DNA of 64,000 bases from Xiphydria camelus (GCA_963678675.1 OY783201.1:20453769-20517768); one strand, 5' to 3'. Counted from the first letter of the stretch, positions 22,620 through 34,500 are shown. A program made the numbers and translations. Notes: generated from the sequence alone by a model not told the origin.

Positions 22620-25454
22620 GACCTCCAACCTCCGACAACTCCCGCCAGTGACCTTCTGAATCATCTCCGCATCTGCCACGTCAATGCTCAGTCTATTCTC
22701 CACCACATCGATGCTTTCCGTGACTACTTCTCTTCTAATTTTTATCATATTATCGCAATCTCAGAGACATGGCTCAAACCCCACGTGACGGACTCTGCCG
22801 TATCTCTCCCTGGATTTTACCTTTTGCGCCGGGACCGAGTTGGGAAGGGCGGAGGCGGCGTGGGGCTTTATGTACATTGTTCTTTAAATTGTAAGCTGCT
22901 CGCCTCCTCCGATCCTCTCACTCTTGGACGCCCGGAGTTCCTCTTCGCTGAGATAACCGCCAGGGGACAGCCTCGACTTCTTTTATGTGTCGTCTACAGA
23001 CCGCCGAAGATTGGTTTTCTCTCTGACCTCGAACACACTCTCTCTGTCCTTCTCGCCAATTACACACACGTTACTATACTTGGTGACTTCAATGCCGATC
23101 TCCTCGGGAATTCCTTTGACGCCTCCTATTTAAAGAATTTCATTTACACCAATAATCTAGCACTGGTACCCTACAGACCTACGCATCACACTGCCACTTC
23201 TCACACGTGGCTCGATTTGTGTATTGTCGACAAAATCGCGAATATAGTATCCTCAGGACAGCACCCTGTTCCCTTTCTATCAGCGCATGACCTCATTTAT
23301 GTTGAGCTGTCTATCAGGGTCCCACGGGTACCTCCCAGGACTCTCACGATCCGGGATTTCCGCCGATTTAATGAGGACAATTATCTCTCCGACTTGCGGA
23401 CTTATGATTGGGCGGCCCTTGTCGCTTCACCAGCCATCGACAACATGGTCCATCATTTGATACGCGCCGTAACGGACACCATGAACGTGCATGCGCCGGT
23501 CAAGGTCGTCACCTTCAAGCGCAAGCCAGCTCCGTGGATCTCTCCCGAGCTTAGAACTCTCATGCGTGAACGAGACAGGAAACGGCGTGCTTTCTTGAGG
23601 ATGCGACTCCCACACTATCATACAGAGTTCAAGGCCCTGCGGAACGTAGTGCGAGCTAGGGTAAGGTCTGCTAAAATAGCCTATTACAATGAAAGACTTG
23701 GTGGTCGACGTCAGGCCCGTGACATCTGGGCTGATCTCAGGCATCTTGGGGCTGCCGGCGAGAAAAAGACTTCTGAGTCTCCTGCGCTTTCCATTGAGGA
23801 GCTCAACGATAACTTTCTCTCGTACTTCACATTGCCCGTTCCTCTTCCTGACCTTGATCTTACTACAGTCCCCTTTGACCCCTCCCGCTTCTACCTCTCA
23901 CCAATCACTCCTGAATGTCTGTCCCGTGCCCTCCGTCAATTAAAATCACCTGCCATTGGTGCAGACGGACTGGGGCTCAACCTGTTGCGCAGATCCATGA
24001 ACGTTATATTCCCTGCTATCTTATCGGTATTCAACCACTCTATCATTAATTCAGTCTTCCCCTCCCAGTGGAAACTCGCTCTCATTAGGCCCATCCCCAA
24101 GGTTAGGACACCTGCGCACGTGACAGACTTCAAACCCATATCGATACTGCCTGCCCTCTCTAAGGTTCTCGAACGGATCGTGTATGAACAACTAGCTCAA
24201 CACATGACGGATAATAACCTGTTTGACCCTCGGCAGTCTGGCTTTCACAAGAATTTTAGCACCCAAACCGCGCTGGTCAAAGTTGCTGACGACATCCGGT
24301 CCGCCATGGATCGCAGAATGCTTACAATTCTTGTGATGTTCGATTTCTCAAAGGCCTTTGACTCCATATCACATAGCACCCTCCTGACTGCGCTTGAGAG
24401 ATTGGGCTGCTCGCTCTCCTCGCTCCACTGGTTCCGTGATTACCTTACCAACCGCTTCCAGGCCGTGTTAGGCAACAATGGTGAAATCTCTAGCTGGGGC
24501 GCAGTCACCTCGGGTGTTCCGCAAGGCTCGGTCCTGGGACCGCTACTTTACTCTATTTACGTGCGCGATCTCCCGCTGGTCCTCCGTCATTGCCTGCACA
24601 TGCTATATGCTGACGATCTCCAAATGTACCTTCACTGTTCTCCGGCTAAACTGGCCGAGGCTATCCAACTTGTCAGCCTAGATGCCTCCTCGGTGCTCGC
24701 CTGGGCCTCCGCCAACTCTCTCAAACTTAACGCTTCGAAAACAAAGGTCATCATCTTCGGCACGAGTAGATATATCAACTCCATTGACTACGAAACGCTT
24801 CCCAAGGTTATGGTCGGCGGCGTGGCTGTCCCCTATTCTCAGACGGTGAGGAACCTCGGAGTCCAATTCAGCAGGACACTATCCTGGAATGACCATTTCT
24901 CTGAGGTTGTTAGGCGTATGAATGCCTCGCTCTTCCAGCTAAAGAGAAATCGCGACTTCCTGCCCGTTCACCTTCGGAGGAAGCTGGTAACGGCTCTCGT
25001 CTTCCCGCACATGGATTACTGTGGTGCGTTATTCGGGGACATTACCAATGAGCAGATCACTAGGGTCCAGAGGGCTATGAACACTTGCATCCGCTTCATT
25101 CTGGGCGTTCGTCGTGATGAGCACATTACACCTTATCGTCGTAGCCTTCACTGGCTGGACTATAAGAGGAGGCTAACATATCTCACCGGCTCTCTGCTCT
25201 TCTCCGTTCGCTCATCCGGAGAGCCCTCATACCTGGCTGATTCGCTTCAAAATAGAAACGTGCTTCGGCTCCACGACACACGTGAGCCTGTCACCAACCT
25301 GCACGTCCCCGTTTGCCGCACCACAGTCTTCCTAAAATCTTTTTCTGTCGCTGCTCCCACTCTTTGGAACTCGCTCCCGGACGACATTAGGGAGTCGATA
25401 TCTCCCCTCGCTTTCAAGAAAAGATTCTTTCACTGGCTGTTGTCCGAGGTTTGA
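22620..25454 (+). CDS. LINE ORF2: endonuclease plus reverse transcriptase (open, no ATG start)
   Basis: The endonuclease starts within the first 50 codons after the ORF1 TGA (ICHVNAQSILHHIDAFRDYF, then HIIAISETWLKPH). It continues with LGDFNADLLGNSF and SHTWLDLCIVD. The RT has FKPISILPALSKVLERIV, LVMFDFSKAFDSISHSTLL (catalytic Asp), TSGVPQGSVLGPLLYSIYV and MLYADDLQMYLHC (YADD active site). The C-terminal domain contains LWNSLPDDIRESISPLAFKK. Length is ~944 codons, matching CR1/Jockey ORF2. No ATG lies between the TGA and the endonuclease core (GTG at 22785 is the first near-cognate start), so translation probably depends on readthrough or reinitiation. No internal stop or frameshift. Confidence 0.9.
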   Translation, partial: DLQPPTTPASDLLNHLRICHVNAQSILHHIDAFRDYFSSNFYHIIAISETWLKPHVTDSAVSLPGFYLLRRDRVGKGGGGVGLYVHCSLNCKLLASSDPLTLGRPEFLFAEITARGQPRLLLCVVYRPPKIGFLSDLEHTLSVLLANYTHVTILGDFNADLLGNSFDASYLKNFIYTNNLALVPYRPTHHTATSHTWLDLCIVDKIANIVSSGQHPVPFLSAHDLIYVELSIRVPRVPPRTLTIRDFRRFNEDNYLSDLRTYDWAALVASPAIDNMVHHLIRAVTDTMNVHAPVKVVTFKRKPAPWISPELRTLMRERDRKRRAFLRMRLPHYHTEFKALRNVVRARVRSAKIAYYNERLGGRRQARDIWADLRHLGAAGEKKTSESPALSIEELNDNFLSYFTLPVPLPDLDLTTVPFDPSRFYLSPITPECLSRALRQLKSPAIGADGLGLNLLRRSMNVIFPAILSVFNHSIINSVFPSQWKLALIRPIPKVRTPAHVTDFKPISILPALSKVLERIVYEQLAQHMTDNNLFDPRQSGFHKNFSTQTALVKVADDIRSAMDRRMLTILVMFDFSKAFDSISHSTLLTALERLGCSLSSLHWFRDYLTNRFQAVLGNNGEISSWGAVTSGVPQGSVLGPLLYSIYVRDLPLVLRHCLHMLYADDLQMYLHCSPAKLAEAIQLVSLDASSVLAWASANSLKLNASKTKVIIFGTSRYINSIDYETLPKVMVGGVAVPYSQTVRNLGVQFSRTLSWNDHFSEVVRRMNASLFQLKRNRDFLPVHLRRKLVTALVFPHMDYCGALFGDITNEQITRVQRAMNTCIRFILGVRRDEHITPYRRSLHWLDYKRRLTYLTGSLLFSVRSSGEPSYLADSLQNRNVLRLHDTREPVTNLHVPVCRTTVFLKSFSVAAPTLWNSLPDDIRESISPLAFKKRFFHWLLSEV

Positions 25455-25538
25455 GGTCTAGACAAACTGCCTATTGGCTAATTACTTATGTTAAGCTCGC
25501 AGTCAGCGGAGGTCAAATTTAGGTCAAGTATAGTTCGA

Positions 25539-25648
25539 CTTTTTGAACACCCTGTATAAGATTTACTAATTCAGAAACCTTCGCGGATATGCGTCCAACT
25601 GTTCCCCAAATTTTCATCGCAATCGGATGAACGGTTTAGAAAGGCATA
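25539..25648. repeat. 110-bp repeat, copy A
   Basis: The phrase CTTTTTGAACACCCTGTATA and the following ~90 bp recur with about a dozen changes at 27988-28096, in the same orientation. The two copies flank the CACTG-ended element at 25656-27972. They look like parts of an older repeat into which the element inserted. Confidence 0.8.
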
Positions 25649-25655
25649 ATAATTA

Positions 25656-27972
25656 CACTGGTCAACAGTGATTTTGTTAAATGGATAACTATAGCTGTTT
25701 CTTATGTATTTTGCTACGCTAAAGTCGAATATAACAACAGAAATTGCCCATCGGGCTCAGTTTTTTTGTAATTTTACATTTTTAATAACTTTTATATTTC
25801 CTAGATAATAATGTGTATTTTTGTATGTAACTTTATATGCTTTCGGCTGTATCGAAAGAAGGTGATCGTCAACAATGTATCATAATGTAGATTCCAATAA
25901 GGATACCAAGTACACGCCAGACCTGTCAAAACAAGTCCAGCCAGCTTGATAATATCGGCGCGTTGCTTACGTGAGTCTCTTCAGTTTAGTTTAGATCTGC
26001 GTGTCGAGTGTGAAAGGTGTTTCTATTAATTTACAGTGAACTACTCGTCTTTACCTTGCAATCTAGTGTTTATTTTTGTAAAAACAGATTTCTTAAAATG
26101 CCGCGAAATTGTGAAAATCATCCAAACAATTTCTGTTATGTGTGTGGTGAACTAACATTGAAGTCCCAAAGAAGGAATATTACTCCCTTGATAAAAAAGG
26201 CATATGAGCTTTATTTTGGGTGTAAAATCGGTGATCAGGAAAAACCTTGGGCCCCTCATATTTGTTGTGCGTCTTGTGTAACATTACTCAGTGGTTGGCT
26301 TCACGGAAAGTCACGATATATGCCATTTGCAATTCCAATGGTATGGAGGGAGCCAAAGGATCACTTCACTGACTGTTATTTCTGCATTACAAAAATTGCT
26401 GGAATAACAAGCAAGACCAAGAAGACCATTGAATATCCCAACCTTGCTTCAGCTATCAGGCCTGTTCCTCACAGCGACGAGCTTCCAATCCCAGCGCCAC
26501 CAGAAAATTGGAGTTTAGATACCGAAAATACTGGCGATGAAAATTTACAATTAAGCCCAGAAAAAGACGACATTGAAGACCCAGATTTTTGTGAAATGTC
26601 TGCAGAACCTCATAGAATCAATCAGGCTGAACTCAATGATCTAGTTCGTGATCTAAACTTATCAAAAAATCAGGCAGAATTGTTGGCGTCCAGATTAAAG
26701 GGTTGGAATCTTCTCGAGAAGGGAACTACAATTTCTTTCTATCGTCGAAGAGAAGACGACTTCAAGCGCTTGTTCTCCGCAGAAGGAAATTTAATATATT
26801 GTACTGACGTTGATTCATTACTGAGTGAGTTAGGATACCACCATGATGTTAACGAATGGAGGTTGTTTATAGATTCCTCTAAACTAAGTTTAAAAGCCGT
26901 GCTTCTTCACATTGGAAATAAGAAACCTTCGATTCCTCTTGCCTACGCAGCTCATATGAAAGAGACGTATGACAACATGAAGAATTTGCTATCGAAGATA
27001 CAATACCAACAGTATTCTTGGAATATATGCGGCGATTTGAAAGTTATAGCGCTTTTGTTAGGGCTCCAAACAGGATATACTAAATTTTGTTGTTTTCTAT
27101 GCGAATGGGATAGCAGAGATCGAAAAAATCATTTTGTCAAACAGCAATGGCCTAAAAGAAATCTGATACCTGGACAAAAAAACGTTACTTCTCAACCACT
27201 TGTAAACCCTGAACACGTATATCTTCCTCCCTTGCACATCAAACTTGGATTAATGAAAAATTTTGTGAAGGCGATGGATAAAAGTGGTCAAGGTATTTTG
27301 TACTTAAAGAACAAATTCCCTAGGATCAGTGAAACTAAAATAAAAGAGGGTATATTTATAGGCCCACAAATAAGGGAACTTATAAACGACTATTGCTTTG
27401 AAGAAAGTTTGAATGAGGTTGAAAAAGCTGCATGGAAGTCTTTCAAAAATGTCGTAACAGAATTTCTTGGCAATAGAAAAGCTGAGAACTATAGAGAACT
27501 AGTTTCAGAACTCCTTCTAAATTATAAAGCTCTGGGATGTAACATGTCCTTAAAAATACATTTTCTGGATTCACACTTGGACTTCTTTCCCGAAAATCTA
27601 GGCGATGTGAGCGACGAACACGGCGAGCGGTTCCACCAAGATATTTCAACCATAGAAAAACGCTATCAGGGAAAATGGAATCCAAATATGCTAGCAGACT
27701 ATTGTTGGACACTAAAAAGGGATGTTCCTCAAGCCAAATACAGTAGAAAATCGTTAAAAACTATCCATTTTGATTGAGATTAATACATGTCAGTACATTA
27801 AATAATACTAATCACTTTACGACAGTATGAACCTTTTAATTTAGTATTACAAGAAAACCTTACCCGTTACAAAAAAATGCTATGTAAATTTAAAATCAGA
27901 GCAAAAAATTCCATTAGAAACAGGCATTGTAATTCATTTAACAGACAAAAAGTTAAATTTTGTCGATCAGTG
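25656..27972 (+). mobile_element. CACTG-ended DNA transposon with intact ORF (copy 1)
   Basis: Left end CACTGGTCAACA and right end (reverse complement) CACTGATCGACA are short TIRs. TTA flanks both sides (25653-25655, 27973-27975). CACTG ends with a 3-bp duplication fit the CMC group (CACTA/Mirage/Chapaev). The single gene inside is intact, so this copy could still be active. A second, related element with the same protein lies at 41269-46574. Confidence 0.65.
26098..27777 (+). CDS. Intact 559-aa protein of the CACTG-ended transposon (putative transposase)
   Basis: I choose the ATG at 26098 (MPRNCENHPNNFCYVCGELT), because copy 2 aligns from the same place. Visible features: N-terminal zinc-binding pairs (CYVCGE, CCASC, CYFC), an acidic linker with RINQAELNDLVRDLNLSKNQ, a core with WRLFIDSSKLSLKAVLLH, CFLCEWDSRDR and YLPPLHIKLGLMKNFV, and a C-terminal DEHGERFHQDIS. 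I recognise the family as a widespread uncharacterised insect (and cnidarian) repeat protein. Its place between CACTG TIRs argues it is the transposase; catalytic residues are not assigned. No frameshift or internal stop. Confidence 0.75.
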   Translation: MPRNCENHPNNFCYVCGELTLKSQRRNITPLIKKAYELYFGCKIGDQEKPWAPHICCASCVTLLSGWLHGKSRYMPFAIPMVWREPKDHFTDCYFCITKIAGITSKTKKTIEYPNLASAIRPVPHSDELPIPAPPENWSLDTENTGDENLQLSPEKDDIEDPDFCEMSAEPHRINQAELNDLVRDLNLSKNQAELLASRLKGWNLLEKGTTISFYRRREDDFKRLFSAEGNLIYCTDVDSLLSELGYHHDVNEWRLFIDSSKLSLKAVLLHIGNKKPSIPLAYAAHMKETYDNMKNLLSKIQYQQYSWNICGDLKVIALLLGLQTGYTKFCCFLCEWDSRDRKNHFVKQQWPKRNLIPGQKNVTSQPLVNPEHVYLPPLHIKLGLMKNFVKAMDKSGQGILYLKNKFPRISETKIKEGIFIGPQIRELINDYCFEESLNEVEKAAWKSFKNVVTEFLGNRKAENYRELVSELLLNYKALGCNMSLKIHFLDSHLDFFPENLGDVSDEHGERFHQDISTIEKRYQGKWNPNMLADYCWTLKRDVPQAKYSRKSLKTIHFD

Positions 27973-27987
27973 TTATCAGTACCGGTA

Positions 27988-28096
27988 CTTTTTGAACACC
28001 TTTTATAAGATTTACTAACTCAGAAACCTTCGCGGGCATGCATCCAACCATTCCCCAAAGTTTCATCGCAATCGGATGAACGGTTTAGGAAGGCAT
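27988..28096. repeat. 110-bp repeat, copy B
   Basis: Direct-orientation partner of 25539-25648, sharing AGATTTACTAA, CAGAAACCTTCGCGG and CATCGCAATCGGATGAACGG. It is followed by AAGGTCACGGTCAAGGTCAA, a phrase common in insect repeats. Confidence 0.8.
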
Positions 28097-28559
28097 TTGA
28101 TGTTACCTTGAAGGTCACGGTCAAGGTCAAATCCAATACGACCACTGGGTAGTCAAGGGAAAATCCTTAAAGTTTTATATTAAACATTTTTCTCTAAAAT
28201 GTTTTCCCGTTGAGATAATCCAGCTTGCGCGAATAGTATGCGCAGTAGCGCCACACACATACTGACGCAGTCACATCTACATGGCTTACGTCTGACGCTC
28301 AATTTCCCAGGAAGGTCCTACCGCAGAGCCATAGCATAGATGTTTACACATCAAAAATCGATTTTTTGAACATATCACAGTTGCTTTCCCCCTTAAGAAG
28401 AGCTGATAAAATTTTCAAGTACAAATATGCAATAATTTATTTGTTATAACAATTCTTCTCGCTGGGGTGTAAATCAACCCAATCAGGACCTCCACCACAA
28501 CGGAATACTTGATTGTGATTGGTCTATTGGCTAAGATGCGTATACGCAACTTTGCGAGT
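28097..28559. other. Upstream region of the BEN gene; contains a dispersed repeat
   Basis: No coding sequence. Text at about 28398-28485 (AAGAGCTGATAAAAT ... TCTCGCTGGGGTGTAAATCA) recurs near 47133-47180, marking a shared repeat. The remainder may include the promoter of the downstream BEN gene, but no clear core element was recognised. Confidence 0.4.
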
Positions 28560-31500
28560 GAGTTAGAGAAAGGGGCCCCTGTGTCGTGTCCTTCCCGCTC
28601 GTGGCTTCACAAGCCAGGTTCATTTTCGATGTTTGTCAGTGATTTCGACGCATCGTACGACACATTTAACGACCTGCATTGCCGGTAAGTGTATAAAACG
28701 TATACAGTGTTGTACACTACCAAAATAAATCGACATTCAGTTTTTAATAGTAAATCTAGAGAATTCAGGAAAAATCGGACGTCGGCCGGCATTCCATAAC
28801 CTATAAGTAGAAGCATGGCCCGTTCCAAGTGTAACGCCGGTTTATTCGAGTTTGTCGAGGAGGACAGTGTCGGAGTTGGCTTCTTAGATTGGATTGACGA
28901 TAATAAATTCAGGAATAAAGATTCAGCTGGTAATTTATCAATACTGCATAATTTGATTGACAACCAAACGGTGATCGAAGTGAAATGGCTAGATTCGAAA
29001 AGCAAGAAAAAAAACACCTCAAGCAAGTTGGACCAAAGTTCCGGTTCTTTTGTTGCAGATCGGCCGTAAGTCATTTTATATTTACAATATTCTTAAAAAT
29101 ATTGTTTATCTCATACTATTAGTAATTTCAATGTAATTTTCCCACGATGATAAATCGTTGCTCTCTCTCTCATGAACATAAAATCAACTGTTGAAAATAT
29201 AGCTATACGTCTACAGTTGGTTCCCTCTTTGGCAAGTTTGGGAGCCATGGGTGCCGCGCACGACGCGAAGACCCCGCTTCTCTTTTTGGGTCACTTCGGA
29301 TTAGACGCTCGAGAGGGACGTGCACTTATACCAAGAACAATAAAGTTAATTCGTTTACAACTAATATCTGTGTGTTTTTACACACCCAACTTGTCCTCAT
29401 TTCCGAAATCAACTTATAAAGAAATTACTGCAAATAAAAATTTCAGAATTTTTGCTTTGTCCATACATGTATATTCATGTTTTTTTGCAATTTTTTAATA
29501 TATTCTAAGCTGTAGTATAATCATAAGACATTGTTGTAGAATTTTTTTTCAACAAGTAATGGTTTTAATATCGGTTGAAGGTTGCGGCTGGCATAAAAAA
29601 TGGTTACATTCAATATCGAACTTTAATAATTTGTTAATGCAATCAAGTGATTAATTTGTGAGTATGCATAGATTAAAAGTATGCTTTTTGGTAACCCACA
29701 AAATCATGTTCCGTTTTATATTTTTATGTTGAATTTAAGAGAGATGTTTTTTGTTATCTATGCATATTAAGGTGACCAAGTCAATCAGATAGATGTTTTT
29801 ATTTTAAGCCCAAATTTTTTTCTTATCGAAGAAAAAATTGATATATCCTTTCAGGATAAACTCAAAGAATATTTCTGTCACTGGACTGTCCAATTAGGTC
29901 AACCGCTTGCTTCAAAGCCAGAAAAATGGATTTTTCATACTGGGCATAGTCCAGAGAAAACCAATCCTAGGATTGGCCTTCGCTAGGGCTCAATCACTTC
30001 GCAATCACATTTCCTACAGATTAACTGTAGGGATTATTTTTTATGGTTCTTGTTAGAGTAGCTTAGCGTGCTGCGTAACCGTTATGATGCGCGCGCAATC
30101 TCGCGAATGTTCTATGCGCCGCTAGCGCCTTTCCCGTCACCGGGTGTGGTTCCGGAGTGGAATCTCTCTCTCCTCGACTGACCGTGCTACGAGCAACACG
30201 TGCACGCGTAGACACGGGAAATAAAGTTTCTTTCAATCAAACGGTGTCGTGCCCTTTATTAAATCACGTCTCCCAGTTCTCACTCCCATTCTCGCTAACA
30301 AGTTATGGGCCCAGTGGCGATTATTGTGCCACAGGAGTGCTGAAGGAATTGAGAGACGTGTGAGAATCGAGAAAAGAGTGGCGAGTACCGTGAGTGAAAA
30401 ACGCGCGAGGACAACGCAACACGAGGCGAGTCGGTTTTTGCGTTAGGTGTGTGAGAGACGAGAGAGCGACGGATTTCGAGGTGAGTCGAAGTCACGCGTA
30501 ATCGCGCCGAAAGTATCGGGACACGCGGCGAGTCGGTCGTCGTGAAACGTGCGCGAGAAAAGGTGGACACGTGGCGAGTCGGCCATTTTGAGGTGCTCGC
30601 GGGAAGAGACGACACGTGGCAAGTCGGCCATTGTGTGGTGTGACGCGTGAACAAAAGACAGAGCCGTGTGCGAGTTAGTGCCGTGATCAAGGAAAATGTC
30701 GGACGAAATCAGAGTAGGACCCGTGCCGAAATTTGACGGGACGAATTTCCTCGGGTGGAAGTTCCAGATAGTGGCGGCATTGAGAGCGAGCAGCGTCTAC
30801 GAGACCGTGGACGGCACGAGGCCGCGACCGGTCGCGGAAGGCGAGCCGATGAAAGCATGGGTGAAGGACAACGCTAAAGCGATGTACATCATTTCGCGTG
30901 CGATGGAGTATAGTCAACTCGAGTCTGTTGATTTGCACTACCGCGAAGGAAATGTGGGATACGCTGTTGACAATTCACCAGCGAACCTCCACCTCGAACA
31001 AGCTGGTTCTACTGCAGCGTTTCCATGACCACAAAATGTCACCAACCGAGACGGTCGTCCAGTACGTGGCAAAAACCCGTAACATGGCGAGACAACTTCT
31101 GGACTTAGGAGAAGCGGTGTCCGACCTAATGATAATGGCGAAAATACTGGCAGGCCTGACTTCAAAGTTCAGCACGCTACAGACCGCATGGGACAGCGTT
31201 GATCCTACGCGGCAGACCTTGGCGAATCTTCAAGAGCGTCTTATCAAAGAAGAGAGTCGTCTGGAAGCTGAAGAGGGAGAGCTAGCAGCATTCGCGGCAA
31301 TGAGAGTCTCAAACGAGAAGGCCAGTGGTTCGAAGAAAAAAGAAAACTGGAGACACAGAAAAGAAGAAAGTGCAACGCGAGAAGAAAAAGAAAAACGTGG
31401 AGTGTTATTGCTGTCAGCAGAAGGGTCATTATGCACGCGAATGCCCAATGCGGAAAGAGAAGAAAAACGCGGGAGACAAGAACGAGTATGAGGTTAGCAC

Positions 31501-34500
31501 GTTTATTATGACGAGTCCGGAAAGCGCAGGCAGCATTCGGAAGTCCAGTCCGCGTTGTGAGTTACCCAAAGAGCTAAAGAACCGGTAGCTGAGGCTGGAC
31601 AAAACAGAAGTCTGGTATACCGACAGTGGCGCTTCACGACACATCAGTCCTCGACGCGAGTGGTTCACCGATTTTCGACCGGGAAGAGGCGCGACGGTCT
31701 CCGTTGGCGACGACGGTGTGTGCGAAGTACTCGGGGAAGGAACCATACACATCGAGAAGCTTGTAAATGGTGTGTGGCTCGAAGCAAAAATCGAGAACGT
31801 GCTATACGTGCCGCAAGTCCGCAGTAATCTGTTTTCCGTCGGGGTGTGCACCACACGAGGACTCGAAGTGAGATTCGTGCATGATCGAGTAGAACTGATG
31901 GGCAATAACAGGATCGTGGCGACTGGAGTCAAGCAGTCTAACGAAATCTACAGAATGTTTTTCCGAGTGAAAGCCGTCCACAACATAGGCGAGGTAAACG
32001 TGTCAATAACGGATCTCAAGGTTTGGCACGAGCGTCTAGGACACTTAAACAGGCGTGCGCTATGTGATCTGGTAAAAAAGGAACTCGTCGAAGGAGTTAA
32101 AATCGTGGACGAGAGCGATTTTTTCTGTGACGCGTGTCAAATCGGGAAGGCGCACAGATTACCTTTTAAAACAGCTGTCAAAGAAGTGAGTACAAAACCG
32201 GGAGAACTGGTGCACAGTGACGTATGCGGACCAATGCCAGAGGAGTCGGTGGGGGGCGCGCGGTTCTTCGTAACCTTCATCGATGACGCGTCAGGTTTTC
32301 GACACATATATTTTCTGAAAAACAAAGCAGATGTTTACGAGCGGTTCAGAGAGTATGAGAAAGTAGTTGAAAACAAATTCGGGAGGCCTATCAGAGCACT
32401 GCGGTCCGACAACGGTCGCGAATACGCGAACGAACGAATGAAGCAGTTCCTAGCGTCACGCGGGATCGGCTTCGAGACTAGCGCGCCGTATACACCCGAA
32501 CAGAACGGGAAATCGGAAAGAGACAATCGCACGATTGTTGAATGTGCGCGCACGATGCTCAAAGCAAAGAACCTACCGGAGTCGCTGTGGGCGGAAGCAG
32601 CCAACACAGCTGTATACATCCAAAATCGAGTACTGTCATCGGAAAGAAGAGGGAAGAAGACGCCCTACGAAATCTGGACGGGAAGAAAACCAGATCTGAA
32701 TCACACGAGGGTGTTCGGATCCGAAGCATTCGTACACGTCCCCAAACATCTCACGAGAAAATTCGACGCGAGATCGAAAAAGATGGTATTGGTGGGGTAC
32801 GAAGGAGAATCTACCAACTATAGGGTGTTCGACTCAAGCACAAGAAAAATCACAATATCAAGAAATGTAGTATTTCACGAAAAGTGTAGCAAAGGTGAGT
32901 CGCGCGCGTCAGCGGTCACTGAAGAGGACGAAGAGTTAACGTTCCCAGCGGGGGGGCTCAGCATTAACGTCGAGAGACCAGGAAGAGACGAACCAGGACA
33001 AGGAGTCGGTAACGTGCTAGCGGCACAAATGATCGACAATGCAGGGGCACGAGACCCAGTAGATGTCGACCAACAGTTACCACTTGCCGGAACTCGTCAA
33101 CTTCGAGAGCGCGCAACGTTGAGACGACCAGCGAGATACGAGGAGGACTACGAGATATTCCTGGCCGAGTGCGAACCTCCAGCGAACTTCAAGGAAGCAA
33201 TCAGTGGAGAAGACTCACAAAAATGGGCCAAGGCAGTTCGCGAGGAACTCAACGCTCACAGGAAAAACAACACCTGGACAATAGTGCCCAACGACATGAG
33301 GAAGAAAACTATCGATTCGAGATGGGTTTTCAAGAAACTACAAGACGAAACAGGACGAGTATACAGATACAAGGCTCGTCTGTGTGCCAGAGGATTCCAG
33401 CAACGGGAAGGCATCGACTACACTGAGACGTTCTCACCGGTCGTGAGATATGACTCTCTTCGAGTGTTACTAGCACTCGTTGCGCAGGAGGATCTCGAAC
33501 TCGTGCAGTTCGATGTGAAGACAGCATTCCTATACGGCAATCTCGACGAGGAAATTCATATGGAAATTCCCGAAGGACTCGACAACGAAAGCGGTGCACG
33601 TGGTAGTGAAAGTGTAGTGTGCCGACTAAACAAGTCCTTATACGGCTTGAAACAAGCACCACGGTGCTGGAATCGGAAATTTAATGACTTTCTAAGACTA
33701 TTTAATCTTAAGCAAACAAGCGCAGACAAATGTATATACGTGGGTATAAATGAGGGCTTCAGGGTGTACCTCGCGTTGTTTGTGGACGACGGTCTCATCG
33801 CGTGTAAGTCCAAAGAAATTCTAGAGGAAATAACTGCGCGCCTAAGCGAGGGGTTCGAAATTACACAGAGCAATGGGAGTTGCTTTGTTGGCCTGCAAAT
33901 AGTTCGAGATCGGGAAAAGAAAACGGTGTTTATTCATCAGAGAGCGTATATATCCCAAATTCTCGACAAATTCAAAATGAGTGAGGCAAGGGCGGTGAGT
34001 ATTCCAGCTGATCCTGACACGTCCCTAAATTCAGTCGAAACAAGCGAGAGTGTGTGCAAAATGCCGTACCGCGAAGCAGTAGGCTCTTTAATGTTCGTGG
34101 CAATTGTCTCCCGACCTGACATCGCGTTCGCGGTAAACAGCGCAAGCAAGTTCCTAAATCAACATGATCTAAGTCACTGGCGAGCAGTTAAAAGGATATT
34201 CGCATATCTAGTCGACACAGTAGATTTAGGAATAGAGTACAAAAGCGGCGGAAGCGGACTAAATCTAGTTGGCTTCTCCGATGCAGACTACGCAGGCGAC
34301 CCAGAAACCCGAAGATCGACAACAGGGTATTTGTTTAGCCTCGCAAATGGACCAGTCACATGGTCATCGCGGCGTCAAAAGATGGTAACCTTAAGTACCA
34401 CAGAATCCGAGTACGTCGCGGCTTCGTCCGCTGCAAAGGAGGCAGTGTGGCTTCGTAGTTTGTTAAGTGAGATCGGATATCGCTGTGATAGCGCAACAAT

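Larger units (their letters stand above)
19036..25490 (+). mobile_element. CR1/Jockey-like LINE copy 2, nearly full length, split by Transib
   Basis: A ~290-bp GC-rich 5' UTR is followed by ORF1 (19329-20170, resuming at 22237), then ORF2 to 25454. The 3' UTR with TTA-rich text seen in copy 1 is missing after about 25490. Without the 2,061-bp insertion and its duplicated target, the element is ~4.4 kb, usual for CR1/Jockey LINEs. Base composition is GC-richer than the surroundings. Both ORFs are open apart from the Transib insertion and the single TGA between them, so the copy is fairly young. Confidence 0.85.

Noticed and set aside
30243..30690. 131-codon minus-strand ORF downstream of the copia 5' LTR
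   Set aside because: Antisense to the untranslated leader between the primer site and gag; shadow of GC-rich sequence.
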